From Anarhynchus alexandrinus (taxonomy: Eukaryota; Chordata; Aves; Charadriiformes; Charadriidae), in contig VUYV01000155.1 in assembly GCA_008711295.1 (NCBI GenBank), positions 132,850-196,849 on the forward strand: a stretch of DNA of 64,000 nt, read 5' to 3'. The position numbers were made by a program, and so were the translations under genes. Below, piece after piece: positions 1 through 12,960 of this stretch. The notes under the pieces are model-generated. The model did not search any database, was not told the DNA's origin, and saw only the letters and a program-made list of their open reading frames with translations. Position 1 is the stretch's first letter; the number at the start of each line of letters is the position of its first letter.

Positions 1-3000
1 CTGTGTTCATGGAGCCGGGGTAGGCAGACAGCTGATCCTTCTGGGTCACCACTGCTGGTCTTTTCCAGTCAGTAGTGAAATTTTGAAATGAAAAATTCCC
101 ATTTATTATTTTCTTTGACAGCCTTCTTTTTCCTTCCCTCCCATTTTTAGTGAGGAAATGGGACAAGAATGTACTCCTTTCCTTCACCCCCAGAAAAAGG
201 GGCAAGGAGTGAACAGAGACCACATCCAACCTCAAGCAAAAATCTCAAATTCAGCAGCTGGTCCAGCTATGGGTAGAGAATGTTTTTGCTTGTTTGACTT
301 TTTTTTCTTTTCCTCTTCTTTCCTTTAAGCTTACATTTTAGGAAGAACTCAAACAAACTTAAACAGGGCACTGCATCACGCTCCATCTGCACCCTCCCCA
401 GAGCCAGGATCAGACACCAGACTGCACGGGACAGATGTTAGCCGCATCAAGTACTGCTGGAAGATGTTTAGATTCTTGGTGGATGAGCACTGGACAACCT
501 TATATGGAGCAGAAACAGAGCCAGCAACTCCAGCAAAAGGAGCAGTGCCAGCTGCTTCCTGGAACAAGGAGGAAGCGCAGATCAGAACCGAACCTTGCCA
601 GTCTCTTTTTAAGGGACAGTAACCCTAAGGCCATATTAAAATCCTTTACTTTCTAAGAGGTTTTCCTGCTTTGTCAACTTTCCTTATGGCAGAATTTAGC
701 CCTAATTAGCGCTGTGTTAATGAGCCATTGCTAAAGATAAATGAGAATTACTGTTCTCATTGAATAGTAATTTCATCAGGCTGCACGGATACCTTTATGT
801 GTGGATCATGGAAATAATATTAAAAAGACAGCCACGTAAAACACTTAAATGAATACTGAAATTACTTACTGGTTTTATACTGACTAAGCAATACAGCAGA
901 TTTTAAATAAATCTGCTCTAATTACTTTTGGTGAGAAGGATCATCTCCCAGGCCCTGCAGTTTTATCTGCTTGGTCATGTTCCTGGGCAAGCAGTTTTGA
1001 CCCAAGGAAATGGGACATTGGCTTACCACTTCAGACCAGGATTTGGGTGGGCTTTTTATTTGTTTCTTTCCACACTCACTTTCAATCTGGTGAAAGAAAT
1101 GTATTACTTTTATTTTGGCTAATGGACTTCAATGAAAGTAGGATTGTGACTTGGCAAGGAAGTGTAAGCTGGAATGTACAGGCATGGAAAAAGGCCCGGA
1201 GAGAGTGATCAGGGACAAATGAAGCATTGAGACAGGTGTTGGTGGCATAAAGAAGAGGAATGCAACAGGGAATAAGGTCAGAGAGAGAGCTTGGGGCAAA
1301 ACTTTGAGGGTCTTTCAAGGCAAGGACACAGAGTCTGAACTCAAGGTGAGGTGTGTGAGAAAAATTAAATAGGACTAACTTTCTCTATAAGCATTCCAAA
1401 TACACATTATAACAAATTTTTTACTTGTATTTTTTAGAAGTGCAACTTAAATAGACAGAAGCTCAGTATTTTTGGTCAGACAGATTCTGATATGCTCTCA
1501 AAGTACAATGAACATCTCTTGACTGGCTTAACACAAAATAAAGCAGAAAAAATATAAATAGATTCAGTCTACAAGCTAAAACAAGCCAAGGAGAAGAGAC
1601 TCCATGTACGAGGGCCATGTTGTGCAGTTTCCAATTAATCATTCCCTCAAGGAGTGGAGACTTCAGAGCAATGTACTTAGGGAGAGCTGTGTGCTCCAAC
1701 ACTTGGAACTTGCTCCCATTTTCCTTCAGGAGCTGTGCCTTCTGCAAAATCCCAGGAAAGAGAATGAGGGTAGGTGTAAAGCAAGAAGTGGTATGAATGC
1801 TGAAATAAATGTTTGCCAAACCCAGGAGAAAGCAGTTGCCATGAACCTGCAACTAAAACCAGAATTCATGGAAATACATCTGTTCCCCTCTCTGAGCTAC
1901 ACACAGCATCGATGGAACAAGATAAACTGCTGGAATCCTCAGAATGTGTTGAAACACTGGATTATGGTTTTACTGCCACTACATAGGGTCCCTTAGTAAC
2001 GTATAGGACAGCTTTGGTATGTAATTAACAAATTTTGACAGATATTAGGTGGTGCATGGTTCCAATTTTGCCCTAACAGAAATAGCCAGCTGAAAATATC
2101 TGGAAATCTAAAAGGAGGTTAACCTTCACTTAAAACATCGGTACTATTTCCTGAACAAGTTTCAAACCCATAAGAATATATTTGAATTACACATACAGTA
2201 AGTTACCAAAGGCTTGTAACAGCCTTAAAGAAAACTCAAAATTATTGCAGTAGCTGGGCAACAAAAGCAAGTTAGAAGCTTAGAGAAGACACCCTGGACA
2301 TTACCGTTTCAAAATAATTCTTCCAAGCAGAGCATCCACATTTAACATCCAAGAATGTTAAAATGGTTGTATATGTTCACAGTTATGTCTCAGCAGAATA
2401 TCACTTCATATGAAAATGCCAGTTTTCAAAACTGGAACTTTCTGCATGGATACACTGGGTTTGCTTTGGCTTTCATTGGACTGGTTCCTTATATCTAGAA
2501 CTAAGTTACCTGAGAGCAGAAATTAGCCCAGAACACACAACTGTTTTACTTACCAGTGCAGTCAGTTTACATATGGAAAAAGGGGTTTTCAAGTCCTTGA
2601 CCTAAAAGTGGTCATTTGTTGGAACTCTCCTACATCATACGATTACATCAGAGAAGGAGATTCTACAGCCCTCCAGCCAGAGCACTGATGTCAGAGACAC
2701 AGGTTGAAGGCCCTGCTCTCTCTAAGACCTGGGGTCAGGACAAGACATCCCACGTTGCCTTCGAGCACTTCTGTTACTAGGTTATTGTATGGAAGGAGAT
2801 GTGGCAGCAGATGATATAAAGAATTGTGATCAGCCCCTTCAGACGCCACTTTCTGTTTGTATAACTAATTACATAAGAACTCTCACTAAGGCGGCTGGGA
2901 CCTAGATATCAAAAATGGCTTTGAAATATCAACTCTAACCTGAAGAAACAAAGATCCTGTATTGTTTCTAGTTCCTACCTCTCTCTCTTCCCAGTTGTTA

Positions 3001-3501
3001 CCTTTCTAAGCATCATGGAGAGCTTTTTTGATGGTAAAAAACACATCTCATGTTTTTAATTCTGTCTGTGATATACTTGAGGTTTCTATATACAGAAAAT
3101 TCACATCAATATTTAGAATGAAGCCTTTCAATTGACAACAAAATCGTGCATAGGAAAAATTAGACATTTCTAGAATTTTCTTGCAACAGGATTTTTTCAC
3201 ATGAAGTATTTGTTTGCCAAATCACAGCCATTGTACAAGATAAGAATAACTGACTTGTCTAAAGTTAACTGTCTTGTGAAAGAGTAATGAATCAAACTGT
3301 AAGCTCTGATCACACAGGACATAATCTTTCCCACCAGAGCAGTCTTTCCTTCCTAATCACACTTTTCAAAATCACTGTTCTTCAGCAACACTCCTTCCAC
3401 TGTGAAATGCTGCCAGGGATACAAAATAATGTAAATTCACGATAGCATATTGTGATAGTAACAGCGCAGCTCTATTTCTCAGAATAGTTGGACAAAGATG
3501 C

Positions 3502-3584
3502 GTATGTGTACATATATATATAGAGAGAGAGATACAAGCATGTACATGTGTTTATGTACACAGATTTATACATACACACATGTG
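3502..3584. repeat. Mixed TA/GA/TG microsatellite tract
   Basis: Contains a TA run, a GA run and interrupted TG/CA steps, so the tract is largely alternating purine-pyrimidine. Simple low-complexity DNA. Confidence 0.7.
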
Positions 3585-3818
3585 AAGCCACTACATTTAA
3601 GGTAGTGTCCTACCACGACAGGCAGAAAAAAATGAGCACTACCATTCCCAGATCCTACCAACTGCCCCAGCCTTGCTTCCTTTAAACTGCAAATGCTTTT
3701 TTGTATCTGCTTCTTCTGTTCAGCAAAACAGCAGTATCTTTTCTGGTTTCGATGTTATCAGCACGACACTTTGAGAAGGCATCCGCAATTGGGTATTGCT
3801 TTGGAGAAGCCACAATCT

Positions 3819-3834
3819 CTAATTAGTGACGTCA
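3819..3834. promoter_or_regulatory. CRE palindrome next to a TAATTA homeodomain site
   Basis: CTAATTAG is followed at once by TGACGTCA, the full palindromic cAMP-response element, with more TAAT-type motifs (TTATTAAAACGTAATTAC) just downstream. Site clustering of this sort is typical of neural enhancers, but this is motif evidence only. Confidence 0.3.
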
Positions 3835-5204
3835 ATCATATTATTAAAACGTAATTACAGAAAGCACTTTAATAATAAAACACTAGGATGAATACTAGAG
3901 GCCTTTTTGAGTATCATAACCACAGTGAAAAAGATTTATATTACTATCTTTTTCTTTGGTTTTGAGCCTGATTGATATAGTTTGAGGACACTGTTTACCT
4001 ATGAAAATAATCTTAACCATAGCTTACAAATATAGTTTTATATCTCAGTAAATTCAGCTGGCTTAGAGGATTGTTAAATCATAAAAAAGCCTTGACCGTA
4101 TGATTTGCCTTGATTTCCATCTATCTTTACTAGGAAGCTGTCATATTAGAGAAAATCATCCTGCAAACTGTGTGCTTACTAAAAATGGAGAAAGCTAAGG
4201 ATCCAGTCCTCAGCACACCCACAGAGACCTTCATGGCAACTGAGGATGGACACAGAAATAAATAAATAAATGCAAGGAGATAAAATACTGAGACAGGATG
4301 AGTCATTTTGTATCAGTCAGTGCCAGCTCTACATTTGCATTGTGGAAGGTCAATTATCTCACACTGAAATATAGCTGAAACTATGAACTCAGTAGCTCTG
4401 GGCACTTAACACTGTTTAGATCTGTACTTTAACACTTAATTTAATATTTTTCCTGAAGGGAAATGATTAATAATTGCATTCAGTGAAGCATACACTTTAA
4501 AAGATTGACCCTCACAAGCTGTTGTTTTTTTTAGGATTAGAAAAAAGTAGCTGTTTCCCCAGACACTATCCACTTATGTGACATTTTTTACACTTCACAA
4601 AGCTGCCGAATGTAACGTGCTAAAGGCAAAATTTTAAAGATAACTAATTAGAAGACTACTTTGCAATTATGTTTTAGACCATTCAGCAACAAATAAGAGT
4701 GAAGTGCTGTTTGATGTTGAGTCTGATATTGATGAAAGTTCAGACTTTCCTCCTATTAAAGTCAGTGTCGTGTCTCATCTACAGCTTAAGTGGAAGCAGG
4801 GAGCAGGCAGGAAATTATGTCTGTTAGTTCCCCACTTCCCATACTCAAATCTACACTATTGTTTGGAAAGGATTCATTCCACATATCAAACGATTTTGGC
4901 ATCAGCAAAACATTGCCAGACCTGAGACATATCCCATATATATTTTGAGAAACAAGAAAATTTAAGCAATGGGAGACTGAGGCAAACAAATAATAGCATG
5001 AGGTAAGAATGCTTGATTCAGTATCTTAGTGTCAAGTTAGAAAGAGTTGAGAATAAATTTTCTAAGTGCTGTTTAAGAGCTAGAGCACAAATCAAGCATG
5101 GTGAAATCTACTTACAGTCCAAAAATTAATGTTGGAAGAATAAAATACTAATTTTTCTGCTCCTCAAGCTTCTTTTGATACTGAAACCTCAATTACAATA
5201 ATTA

Positions 5205-5400
5205 ACATTTCACATCTTCAGAGCACATTGCAAACAATAAATAATTTTGGCAATGAAGTAGATTGACATTATTATTCATATTTTATTGTGTTGTAGATCA
5301 GAAAACTGGAGCAAATTATGATTTAGAAACAGATTTTCAAAGTTTTTTGTCATATGAAGTTGGAGATGGGAATCAAGAGGATTTTAAGTGTGAAGATTTT
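5205..5400 (-). repeat. Degenerate MIR/L3-type ancient repeat
   Basis: The plus strand follows the well-known order 'cttcagagcacattgcaaac', then ATTATTATTCATATTTTA, then AGATCAGAAAACTGGAGCAA. This is the reverse complement of the MIR-like 'CCATTTTACAGATGAGGAAACTGAGGC' region in heavily diverged form. Assigned from memory of the family; the boundary is approximate. Confidence 0.45.
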
Positions 5401-8400
5401 TAACTCCTATACATTAAGAAGCCAAGATCCAGCCACCCCCTTATTTGGGTCTTCAAACCGGCATTCATAGTTAATGAACTTGTCCAGAGAAAATGCTGAC
5501 TGAACAGGGAATGGTACACAAAAAAGGTACAGGATATTGGTTAGAAACTGTCTTTCAGAATCTAGCTACTTCTGCACAGAACACAGCAGTTGCTATATCA
5601 TCATAATGTTCAAGAAAAATTTTGTCATGTCTCCATTGTATTTCAAGTGTGTATCTCAGATCCTGCCAAGGCTGCTCACAGTCAGGTTCGTTGTGTTTGT
5701 ATATTCGTATGGGGATAGAACGCGTTAGGAAGTGCCTTGAAAGCTTAGCCACCGGCCTCAAAGATCTCCAAAGAGCCATTTCTTCACAATAATCGTTGGT
5801 CCACATCTGCAATAGCTAACCTTAACACTGTGTGAGATGCAGGAGGCTCTCTGCTCCACGCCAATGCTTTGAGAATACAATGAAAAGAATGGGCTGTTCA
5901 ATCTACTATAAAAGCAAATATTGTTAAGCAAATGACCTTAATGTACTCTCTCGAAAAATATTCCCACTCTTATATTTATAGAGAAGCATATAATGTAATT
6001 ATTACCATATGATCTCCTCTGTAATCTGAGTATGTAGCTCGAATATGCAGTATAACTGAAAAGACTTTCCATCAGTACAGTGGTAAACTAAAAACTGAAA
6101 CTTGCAGCTGGGCATTCAATACTAACGTGCTTTTAAATAGAAGGGGAAGGTTACGGTCAGTCAATATAATTAAAAAAACACTATTTATTCTACTGCTACT
6201 GAATGAAATGTGATGTGTGCAGACAGATGTTGCACAGCATACCGCACGTCATTTCACACATTCTCTGCAGTAAATTAGGCTTCATAGTTTGAAGTATTTA
6301 CAATTGGAAATGAAATGAAAAAAATTGCTCAAGAAATACAATTTACATTTCCAGTGTATAATTATCACCAGATTTAATGACACAGTCCTTTCACACAGTA
6401 TTCCTTCAGTTCCTTAAAATAAAGCCTAATTCTCTGATGCTTTGCACATGTTTGAAATGAGAATAACATTTTACAGTTTTGCACTTAGTGGTCTGGCTTA
6501 GCTCATCTACTTCTCCCCCTCTGCACCAACCAGGTGGCACAGAGGAGTGAAAAACATCTCACCAGCAGGTGATACTCTTAGTGTGATAGATTCCCTGGCA
6601 GTCAGAGAGCTGGTAAAGCTGTTGCCTACCCCTTCTCTCCTACACCTTCCCACTTTCCCTGGGGTTAAGAAGACAGCAGAGGAGCCAGAAGGAACAAGCT
6701 CACTCTTTTCTACACACCCTGCTTTACTCAGCAATTAAATGGGCCCATTTCCCAGCAAATAGAGATTAATGTCTCTCAGTGTCAATGCATACATATTGAC
6801 TTTAAACAATTCAGAATTTGAATAAACTTCAATGGGACCTTAGAAATCTTGTAAAGAGGTGGAATTTGGTCTCTGCTTACCTCATATCACGATACATTAA
6901 TCAATGAGGTGGCCTTCGTTAGCATTCTGATGCCTGAGGAGAACAGCAGGCACCAAGAGGACTATTTCCAGCACCATTAATTCTCATGAATATTTTTACA
7001 GAGATCCTGCAAGGATGCTCCTTGGCTTTGTCCATCATGGCTATTTCTGATTCAGCGTTCCAGCTAAACAGTGCCAAAACTACTCAAAATGTGTGCCAAG
7101 AGGGTTTCCGCTATTCTGTAAGTATTACAATTTCTGAACTGAACTGTCAGTGCCCTACCTTGGTTATTTCTCAAGTTTCAATCCTCTGCTCGTGTCAGGA
7201 GCACCCAGATATTTTTTTTTTTTTGTTTTGTATTAACATTTAGCTGTTTTTATGAGTGGTTCTTTTACTGAAATCACTGTGAATTTTGAATGTGTGCAGA
7301 CCATTAGGTTACAGCAAAGTGGTGGGTGACACTTGCTTCTCTGAAGACCTTAATTTACTTCAGTTGAGAAAGAAAAGGAAATATTCAAAATACCTTACAG
7401 AACTCCAAATCATCATTCTCACCAAATACTAATTCCCACTAACTCCTTTTAGTAAAACTGACCAACAGAATAGAACACTGGCTTTCTCTTCTGTGATAAA
7501 GTCAGCCACAGGTATGTACTTATTAAATAAGAGGATAAGTCCTAGGTACAGTAAAGTATAAGAGAATTTCCTTTAAAATCATGATCTACCAAAGGTTTAT
7601 TCATGAAAGAATTCTACTGGAAGAACTCTTCAAAATCAACACACAGGATAACCAAATGGTCTGGCCTTAAATACAGCTTTTACAGCCATTTTACCCTCCT
7701 TCTGACAAGCTTGTCAAGCATTTCATTCTGTCTATCTTCTTTAAGAGGTACAATATTGATCCTTCCCAGGGTGCCAATTAATCTTTCCAAAAAATTTCAG
7801 AGAGGAAATGTAGTTATATTTATCTCTAAATCAATATTCAGTTTTCTAGTTGCAGTAATCAGTTTTGGTTCAGTTCATGCAATTTTAGATGGTTCAAACT
7901 TGCACAGAAGAGATTTTGGGGTTGCAAATAAAGAATCAAGTGCTTATCTGGTATGTACAGTGGTACATGGACATAATGTGTTTTGTAACAGGAGGACAAA
8001 TTAAGACAGTGAGACAAAGTAAGATATAAGAAACAGCTTGTTATCTGTAACCAAAAGATTGTAGATTAAAACTTGTAGATTTAAAGTGGTACTGAGCACA
8101 ATAAAATTTTAGGGTATGTATATAACTTTAACATCCACTATAAACAAGATATTTTCAAGAGAAAAGTAATTTTATTCCTTTTTTTTTACATATTCTCAGA
8201 AGTCATGCATGTGTACATTTGCCAAAATCTAATATTTGAAATATAAGGATGTGATATATTTTGTAAAAACATTAAATGCAGTGGAGTTACTGATCATGAC
8301 CTGTACGGGCTGACATTTTACAATACACTCCTAAAATTGTTTAGCAAGCTTTTAAGTTCTCTTGTCTTTTTTAAAGGTATGTTGTCAACTTTCATAGCAT

Positions 8401-11400
8401 TTAATGATTCTCACCATGGACATGAATTGAAACTTGGGCTAACACCTGAAGCTGAGTCTTTCCCATGTTGTCAAATGTCACTTGCTGTGCAAATAAGGCC
8501 TGTCAGAAACCGTTCATGACATTTGTGTGTTTTTCTGTCTCCTAAGTTTTCTCCTCTCTCAATAATAATGGGCAGAAGGAGTCTTTAGCTGTCCACTTGC
8601 ATGACTGTTCTGGTGTTCAATGGCACATTTAGCATGACATATCTCTAGCTTTATTCTCACCACAGTTCTCACGTATTTCCATCTTCTCTTTGGATATCTT
8701 TAGATAAAAAAGTTGTTGAACACCAGTCCTATTAACATTTCTTAAGTATTGATTCAATGTAATATCTAGCATTTTTCAAAGGTGTTTGCCTTTGGAAGAA
8801 ATGAGACTTCAGTCTATACCTTTGATGGATTTACATCCTTCACATCCGTATGTTAAAAAGAAAATAACATCTGAGCTGTAAATTTCAGAATTTGGTCTTT
8901 AAATAGTAGATTTTCAAAAGCCTAATTTTGTTTAAGATGACGAATATAACTGCCATCTTTCCAACTGATACTCTTTTCCTTCCAAAAGACCCCTACTGGT
9001 TTGAATGCTACTGCCAAAATATGCAAACTGCTTCACTACTTGAATTCCTCTGATTTCTGAAGCAACATGGGTTGCAAACCGAAGAGCTCTGACTAGACGC
9101 TCTGAGCCAATTGCTACTTCCACTTTCTTGGGATGTCAGATTGGATTTTCTGATGTGGTTAAGGAAAGAAGCCCTTTGCTCCCCGTTAGCCACCCTTCCA
9201 CTCCCTGAAGACAGTGCTGAGGACTTGTACAAACCCCAAGGGGTCTCTCTCTCCTCGGCTTCTGTGGGGAGATCCCTGTGTTCAAATCTGTGCTCAAATG
9301 CCCTGGCATGGGACTCAATGTAGAAGGAACAGGCGAGGAGAAGGGGGAGGAAGGCCTCCTTCTTCTATTCTGTTCCATCTTGATCCAAAATGCAGTGGCC
9401 CAGATGTGTGCTCTCTTCCTCATGGTACGTCAGAGGTGCATCCACTGTGCTCGTCTACTGCTTATCTTTAGAAGAGCTTTAACAACATCTGTAACTAGAC
9501 CTTCTAGTGGGCTGCAAATGAACATTGTGATGCTTCTCTTGTATCCAACTACTGGGTTTTTTTTTCCCCCCATAATGAAGCCAAGAGCAATGCCAGGTAG
9601 AAAAAGAAAGAGAATACAGGTGTTTTTGTTGCTAGTAGCAAATGCTGTGCCAGCAGACAGCCCTCCTACCTGCCACAGCACTCTCTGGGCACAGGCCTGC
9701 AGAGATCACTTTGAGCAAGAGAAGTCACTACCTGCTTTCCAGTCAGACTTCCCCCGTGGTGGGTGTCTTTCAAACAGCAACACAGCAGAGAAAATATATT
9801 TAAACTTCTAACTGTAAAGCTTCAAAGAATTGCCAGGAAGTGTCAGAAGCACATGCAGTTTCAGAAGCTGGTTTTAGTTTGCTTCTCCTTAGCAGGGCAA
9901 GGGAGTATGAATTGGTTTCTCATTCTAGTGTCTGTTCAGATGGTAGAGTGGGAACAGAAATAATACATTTCATGGAGTTTTCTCAACTTTAAGTTTGCAA
10001 CGGTGTATCCCTCTAAATTAGCCAAAAATAATCCCAGTGAATTGACTTAAAGCCTCAGCATGATCTCTCATGGACCAGAAAGGATGAGCGTACTGCCCTC
10101 ATTCTGCACAGGGTTTGCGTTAGCACACATGCTCCCAATGTTCTTTTATGAACCTAGGACAGAATATCAAATTGGGATGTCTTGAATTCTTCCTGGGCTC
10201 TTTCCTGTAAAATAAGCAACATTCTCTTTCAGTACTTGCACCTCATCACCTTGAAAAGAGAACATATTAGTCGTAAAGTTTTATGTTTTTTTCCTTTTTT
10301 TTTTTTCACAGAGAGACACTAATTTTAACTCTCTATGTGCAAATTCTTCAGCTGGTAAAGCCTGGATAATGCATGACTCTACTGGGAAGGTATAATCCAT
10401 TGAGAATTTGGGATGATATGTAGCAGTTATAGCTTCTTCTCGGGTGTGCAGGGGATTATCATCTCCCGTTTATTTTTATTAGACAATAATCTATGGTTTT
10501 ACTCAGAGCTTCAGCACCATGAAAGTGCCTGTCTGGGTGCTAATTTATGAAAAGTGCCAAACTGGCACTCATAAACTTCCTCCTGCATGTCTTTCCTAAT
10601 TCCAGACTTGTGAGACTTACATTTTGGATTACATACATTGTGAATGGACACAGTTATATCAGATCGCAAGAGAAGTATATACTCAGACTGTACTGGACCC
10701 TGGGCATATTGCCTAAGAGTGTCGAGAGGAAGGAAGAGGAGGAGCAGAGGAAAGGAAATTTCTGATGGAATTCATAGGGAAAAAGCCCTGTATGCTTCGT
10801 ATTTATCTAGCACTTCTCATCCAAGAACATCAGAGCCTTCAGTCTTTGACGGAAAGAGAAAAAAACTTCAAGACTTTACTGCTACAAACCTTTATCTAAA
10901 GGAGAATTAAGCCCATGAGTGTTAGCAGTAACAGGGCCTAAATTTGCAAATGATCAAAGGCAAATGATCAAAGCAAATGAGCAATATCTCAAGCAGGTTG
11001 GGATAGTGCCTTCCCACACATCTCTCTGAATTATTATTAAACAATGTCTTTGCAATCTGGAAGTATATTTCCCATGGAAAATATATGCTCTGAGAAAAGC
11101 ACATTTTGACAAAATGTGGCAAAAACCTCTGCCAGGTTTAAGGAATGGCAATAAATAGCTACTATACTTAAAAAAGTAGTCCTAAAAATATGACATGTAA
11201 AAGAAGTATAAGTCAGTAAGGTGTGTCAGAATACTTTAAATTCATTAGCTGAGCTTTGTTATAGTCCCAGTGAGATGGGTAATGAATAGGTTTTCCTTTT
11301 TCTTATGATTTCTGAAAGTCACAGTCCATAGCCAGTTATGCTCCCCCAGCCTGACTGATACCTTCCTGCAGTGAGAAAAATAAGCAGGGCCTGGCTAAAT

Positions 11401-12665
11401 TTTGCTAGTATAAAGTTGATTTGATCTGCTACTGACAGTGCAAATAAATGCTGAATTGACAACAAAACATGTTCTGACAACAAAACAAAAGAAGATATCT
11501 AAGCATATAACAAGAGGAAGAGGAGAAAAAAAAAGTTCTTACAAATACCTTTAATGGCACTAAGTATTTAAACAAACAATTCTTTCAAAATGTTACACAT
11601 TTACAAAAGGGTCTCTTGGGTCTGCTTATAACTTAAGAGGGAGATTCTTATTTAAGCATAAAAATCTTGATTTAATAATGCAAAGTAGTAATCTAAATCA
11701 AATGTGTGAAGGGGCTGATTAATGCACACCCTAAGTACATTAGGGGCTCTCTGCATCAACAGCACCCTGTGTATGCATCCAAGGTATATTTTAATCAGAA
11801 CTATTGCACAGTTTCTCATCTTCTTTCTTGATCAGAGCCTTCCCTCTTGAGGGTTATGGCTATTCCCTCATCATTATCATCATTAAAGCATGTGCTTTTT
11901 AATGCCAAGTAATTAGAAAAAAATTGCAGTAAAAGGTTTCTTGTGTGGTTTCAACTGATAATCGTATAACCTTTGTGGCAATATAGTTAAAATTTTAGTC
12001 TCTTCCAGTCTATATTATGAATGTAAAGCTTCTCTGAAGTCTGTGGTTATAAAATAATACAGCTGCTTTAATAACAGGCCTTACAACTTTCTTCCATCTT
12101 GTGAATCTGTTTTAACATCTGAGCTGGCAGGACAGAGTTCTAAGCCTCCACGTGATAAATAAACCAATAGCACTAGATCCCCACTTCCCTTGACTAGGAG
12201 AGTATTCTAATTCTCAACAAGGACTTTGATTTATGGAGACTGAAAAGATTTCTCAGCAGATTTAGGGAAAGTAGTAAAGAGGAGAAAGACATTTTTACAC
12301 TTGATAACAATTGAGATTTACTAAAAAAAGAATAAAATAACTGTCAGAAATGGTAAATGCATTCATAGGTTCAAAAATAGAACCTGAAGAAATATTCTCC
12401 TTGTTAAATCAATATTAGAATTATGTTTTAAAGAAAGACATTCACTTATACACTGAACATGCTTTTTCGGAACTTAGACATTTGCATCTTATGATTCTAA
12501 TCTTGCGATCTTCCTCTTGCCATGTAAACGCAGTGGAATCTGCGATGAAAAGATTCATCAACATGACAAGTATGGTAGGGTTAAAGTGCAAATCATGTTA
12601 ACTAATGAATATTTATTTCAGATAAATGCAAGCATGCATACATTTATATATTTATATCTTTTTTA
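5401..12665. other. Intronic sequence, no gene recognised
   Basis: AT-rich sequence with T-runs near 7210 and 10295. The exception is a GC-richer block at about 8930-9810 with unusually long open frames on both strands (listed separately). A short imperfect tandem of GCAAATGATCAAAG lies near 10945-10980. No mobile element was identified. Confidence 0.65.
8932..9681 (-). other. Unidentified mostly open minus-strand frame (250 codons, two TGA stops)
   Basis: One minus-strand frame runs from 9681 to 8932 interrupted only by two TGA codons, near 9430 and 9136. The piece starting at 9681 is hydrophobic and glycine-rich in its first half; the last piece contains KQFAYFGSSIQ. The plus strand of the same block also has a 177-codon stop-free frame (9278-9811) that begins with GTG, not ATG. 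I recognise no family. It may be a decayed retrocopy, an old transposon fragment, or chance openness in GC-richer DNA. No poly-A tail or flanking duplication was seen. Confidence 0.2.
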
Positions 12666-12960
12666 CTAGGGCATATAGTGATAGGACAAGGGGGGATGGC
12701 TTTAAACTGGAAGAGGGCAGATTTAGATTGAACATTAGGAAGAAGTTTTTCACTTTAAGGGTGGTAAGACACTGGAACAGGTTGCCCAGAGAGGTTGTTG
12801 AGGCCCCATCCCTGGAGGTGTTCAAGGCCAGGCTGGACGTGGCCTTGGGCAACCTGGTCTAGTGGGAGGTGTCCCTGGCTATGGCAGGGGGGTTGGAACT
12901 CGATGATCTTCAAGGTCCTTTCCAACCTAAACCATTCTATGATTCTATGATTCTATTCTA
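12666..12960 (+). mobile_element. CR1 LINE, 5'-truncated, 3' end
   Basis: Encodes the end of CR1 ORF2: the frame reads [19 protein letters not shown], continuing through [20 protein letters not shown], with the usual stop at 12860-12862. The 3' untranslated part (GGGGGGTTGGAACTCGATGA) ends in ATTCTATG repeats. It is a dead-on-arrival fragment, inserted in the sense opposite to KCND2 transcription, and well conserved, so fairly young. Confidence 0.93.

Larger units (their letters stand above)
1..5204. other. AT-rich intronic sequence, no gene
   Basis: No coding exon or full-length mobile element was recognised. All open frames are short and unremarkable. It holds a TAATTAG-type homeodomain-site cluster near 690-790, a TA/GA/CA microsatellite at 3502-3584 and a full CRE at 3827-3834. 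Confidence 0.7.

Noticed and set aside
8932..9123. KQFAYFGSSIQ as a LINE 'YLGS' reverse-transcriptase motif
   Set aside because: The upstream sequence lacks the ADD catalytic motif and the surrounding pattern expected of such LINEs.
9430..9681. Resemblance of the hydrophobic minus-strand frame to a TMEM14-type membrane protein
   Set aside because: Only scattered residues (an IMG and LF pairing) could be aligned by eye and the flanks do not match; not enough to name a pseudogene.
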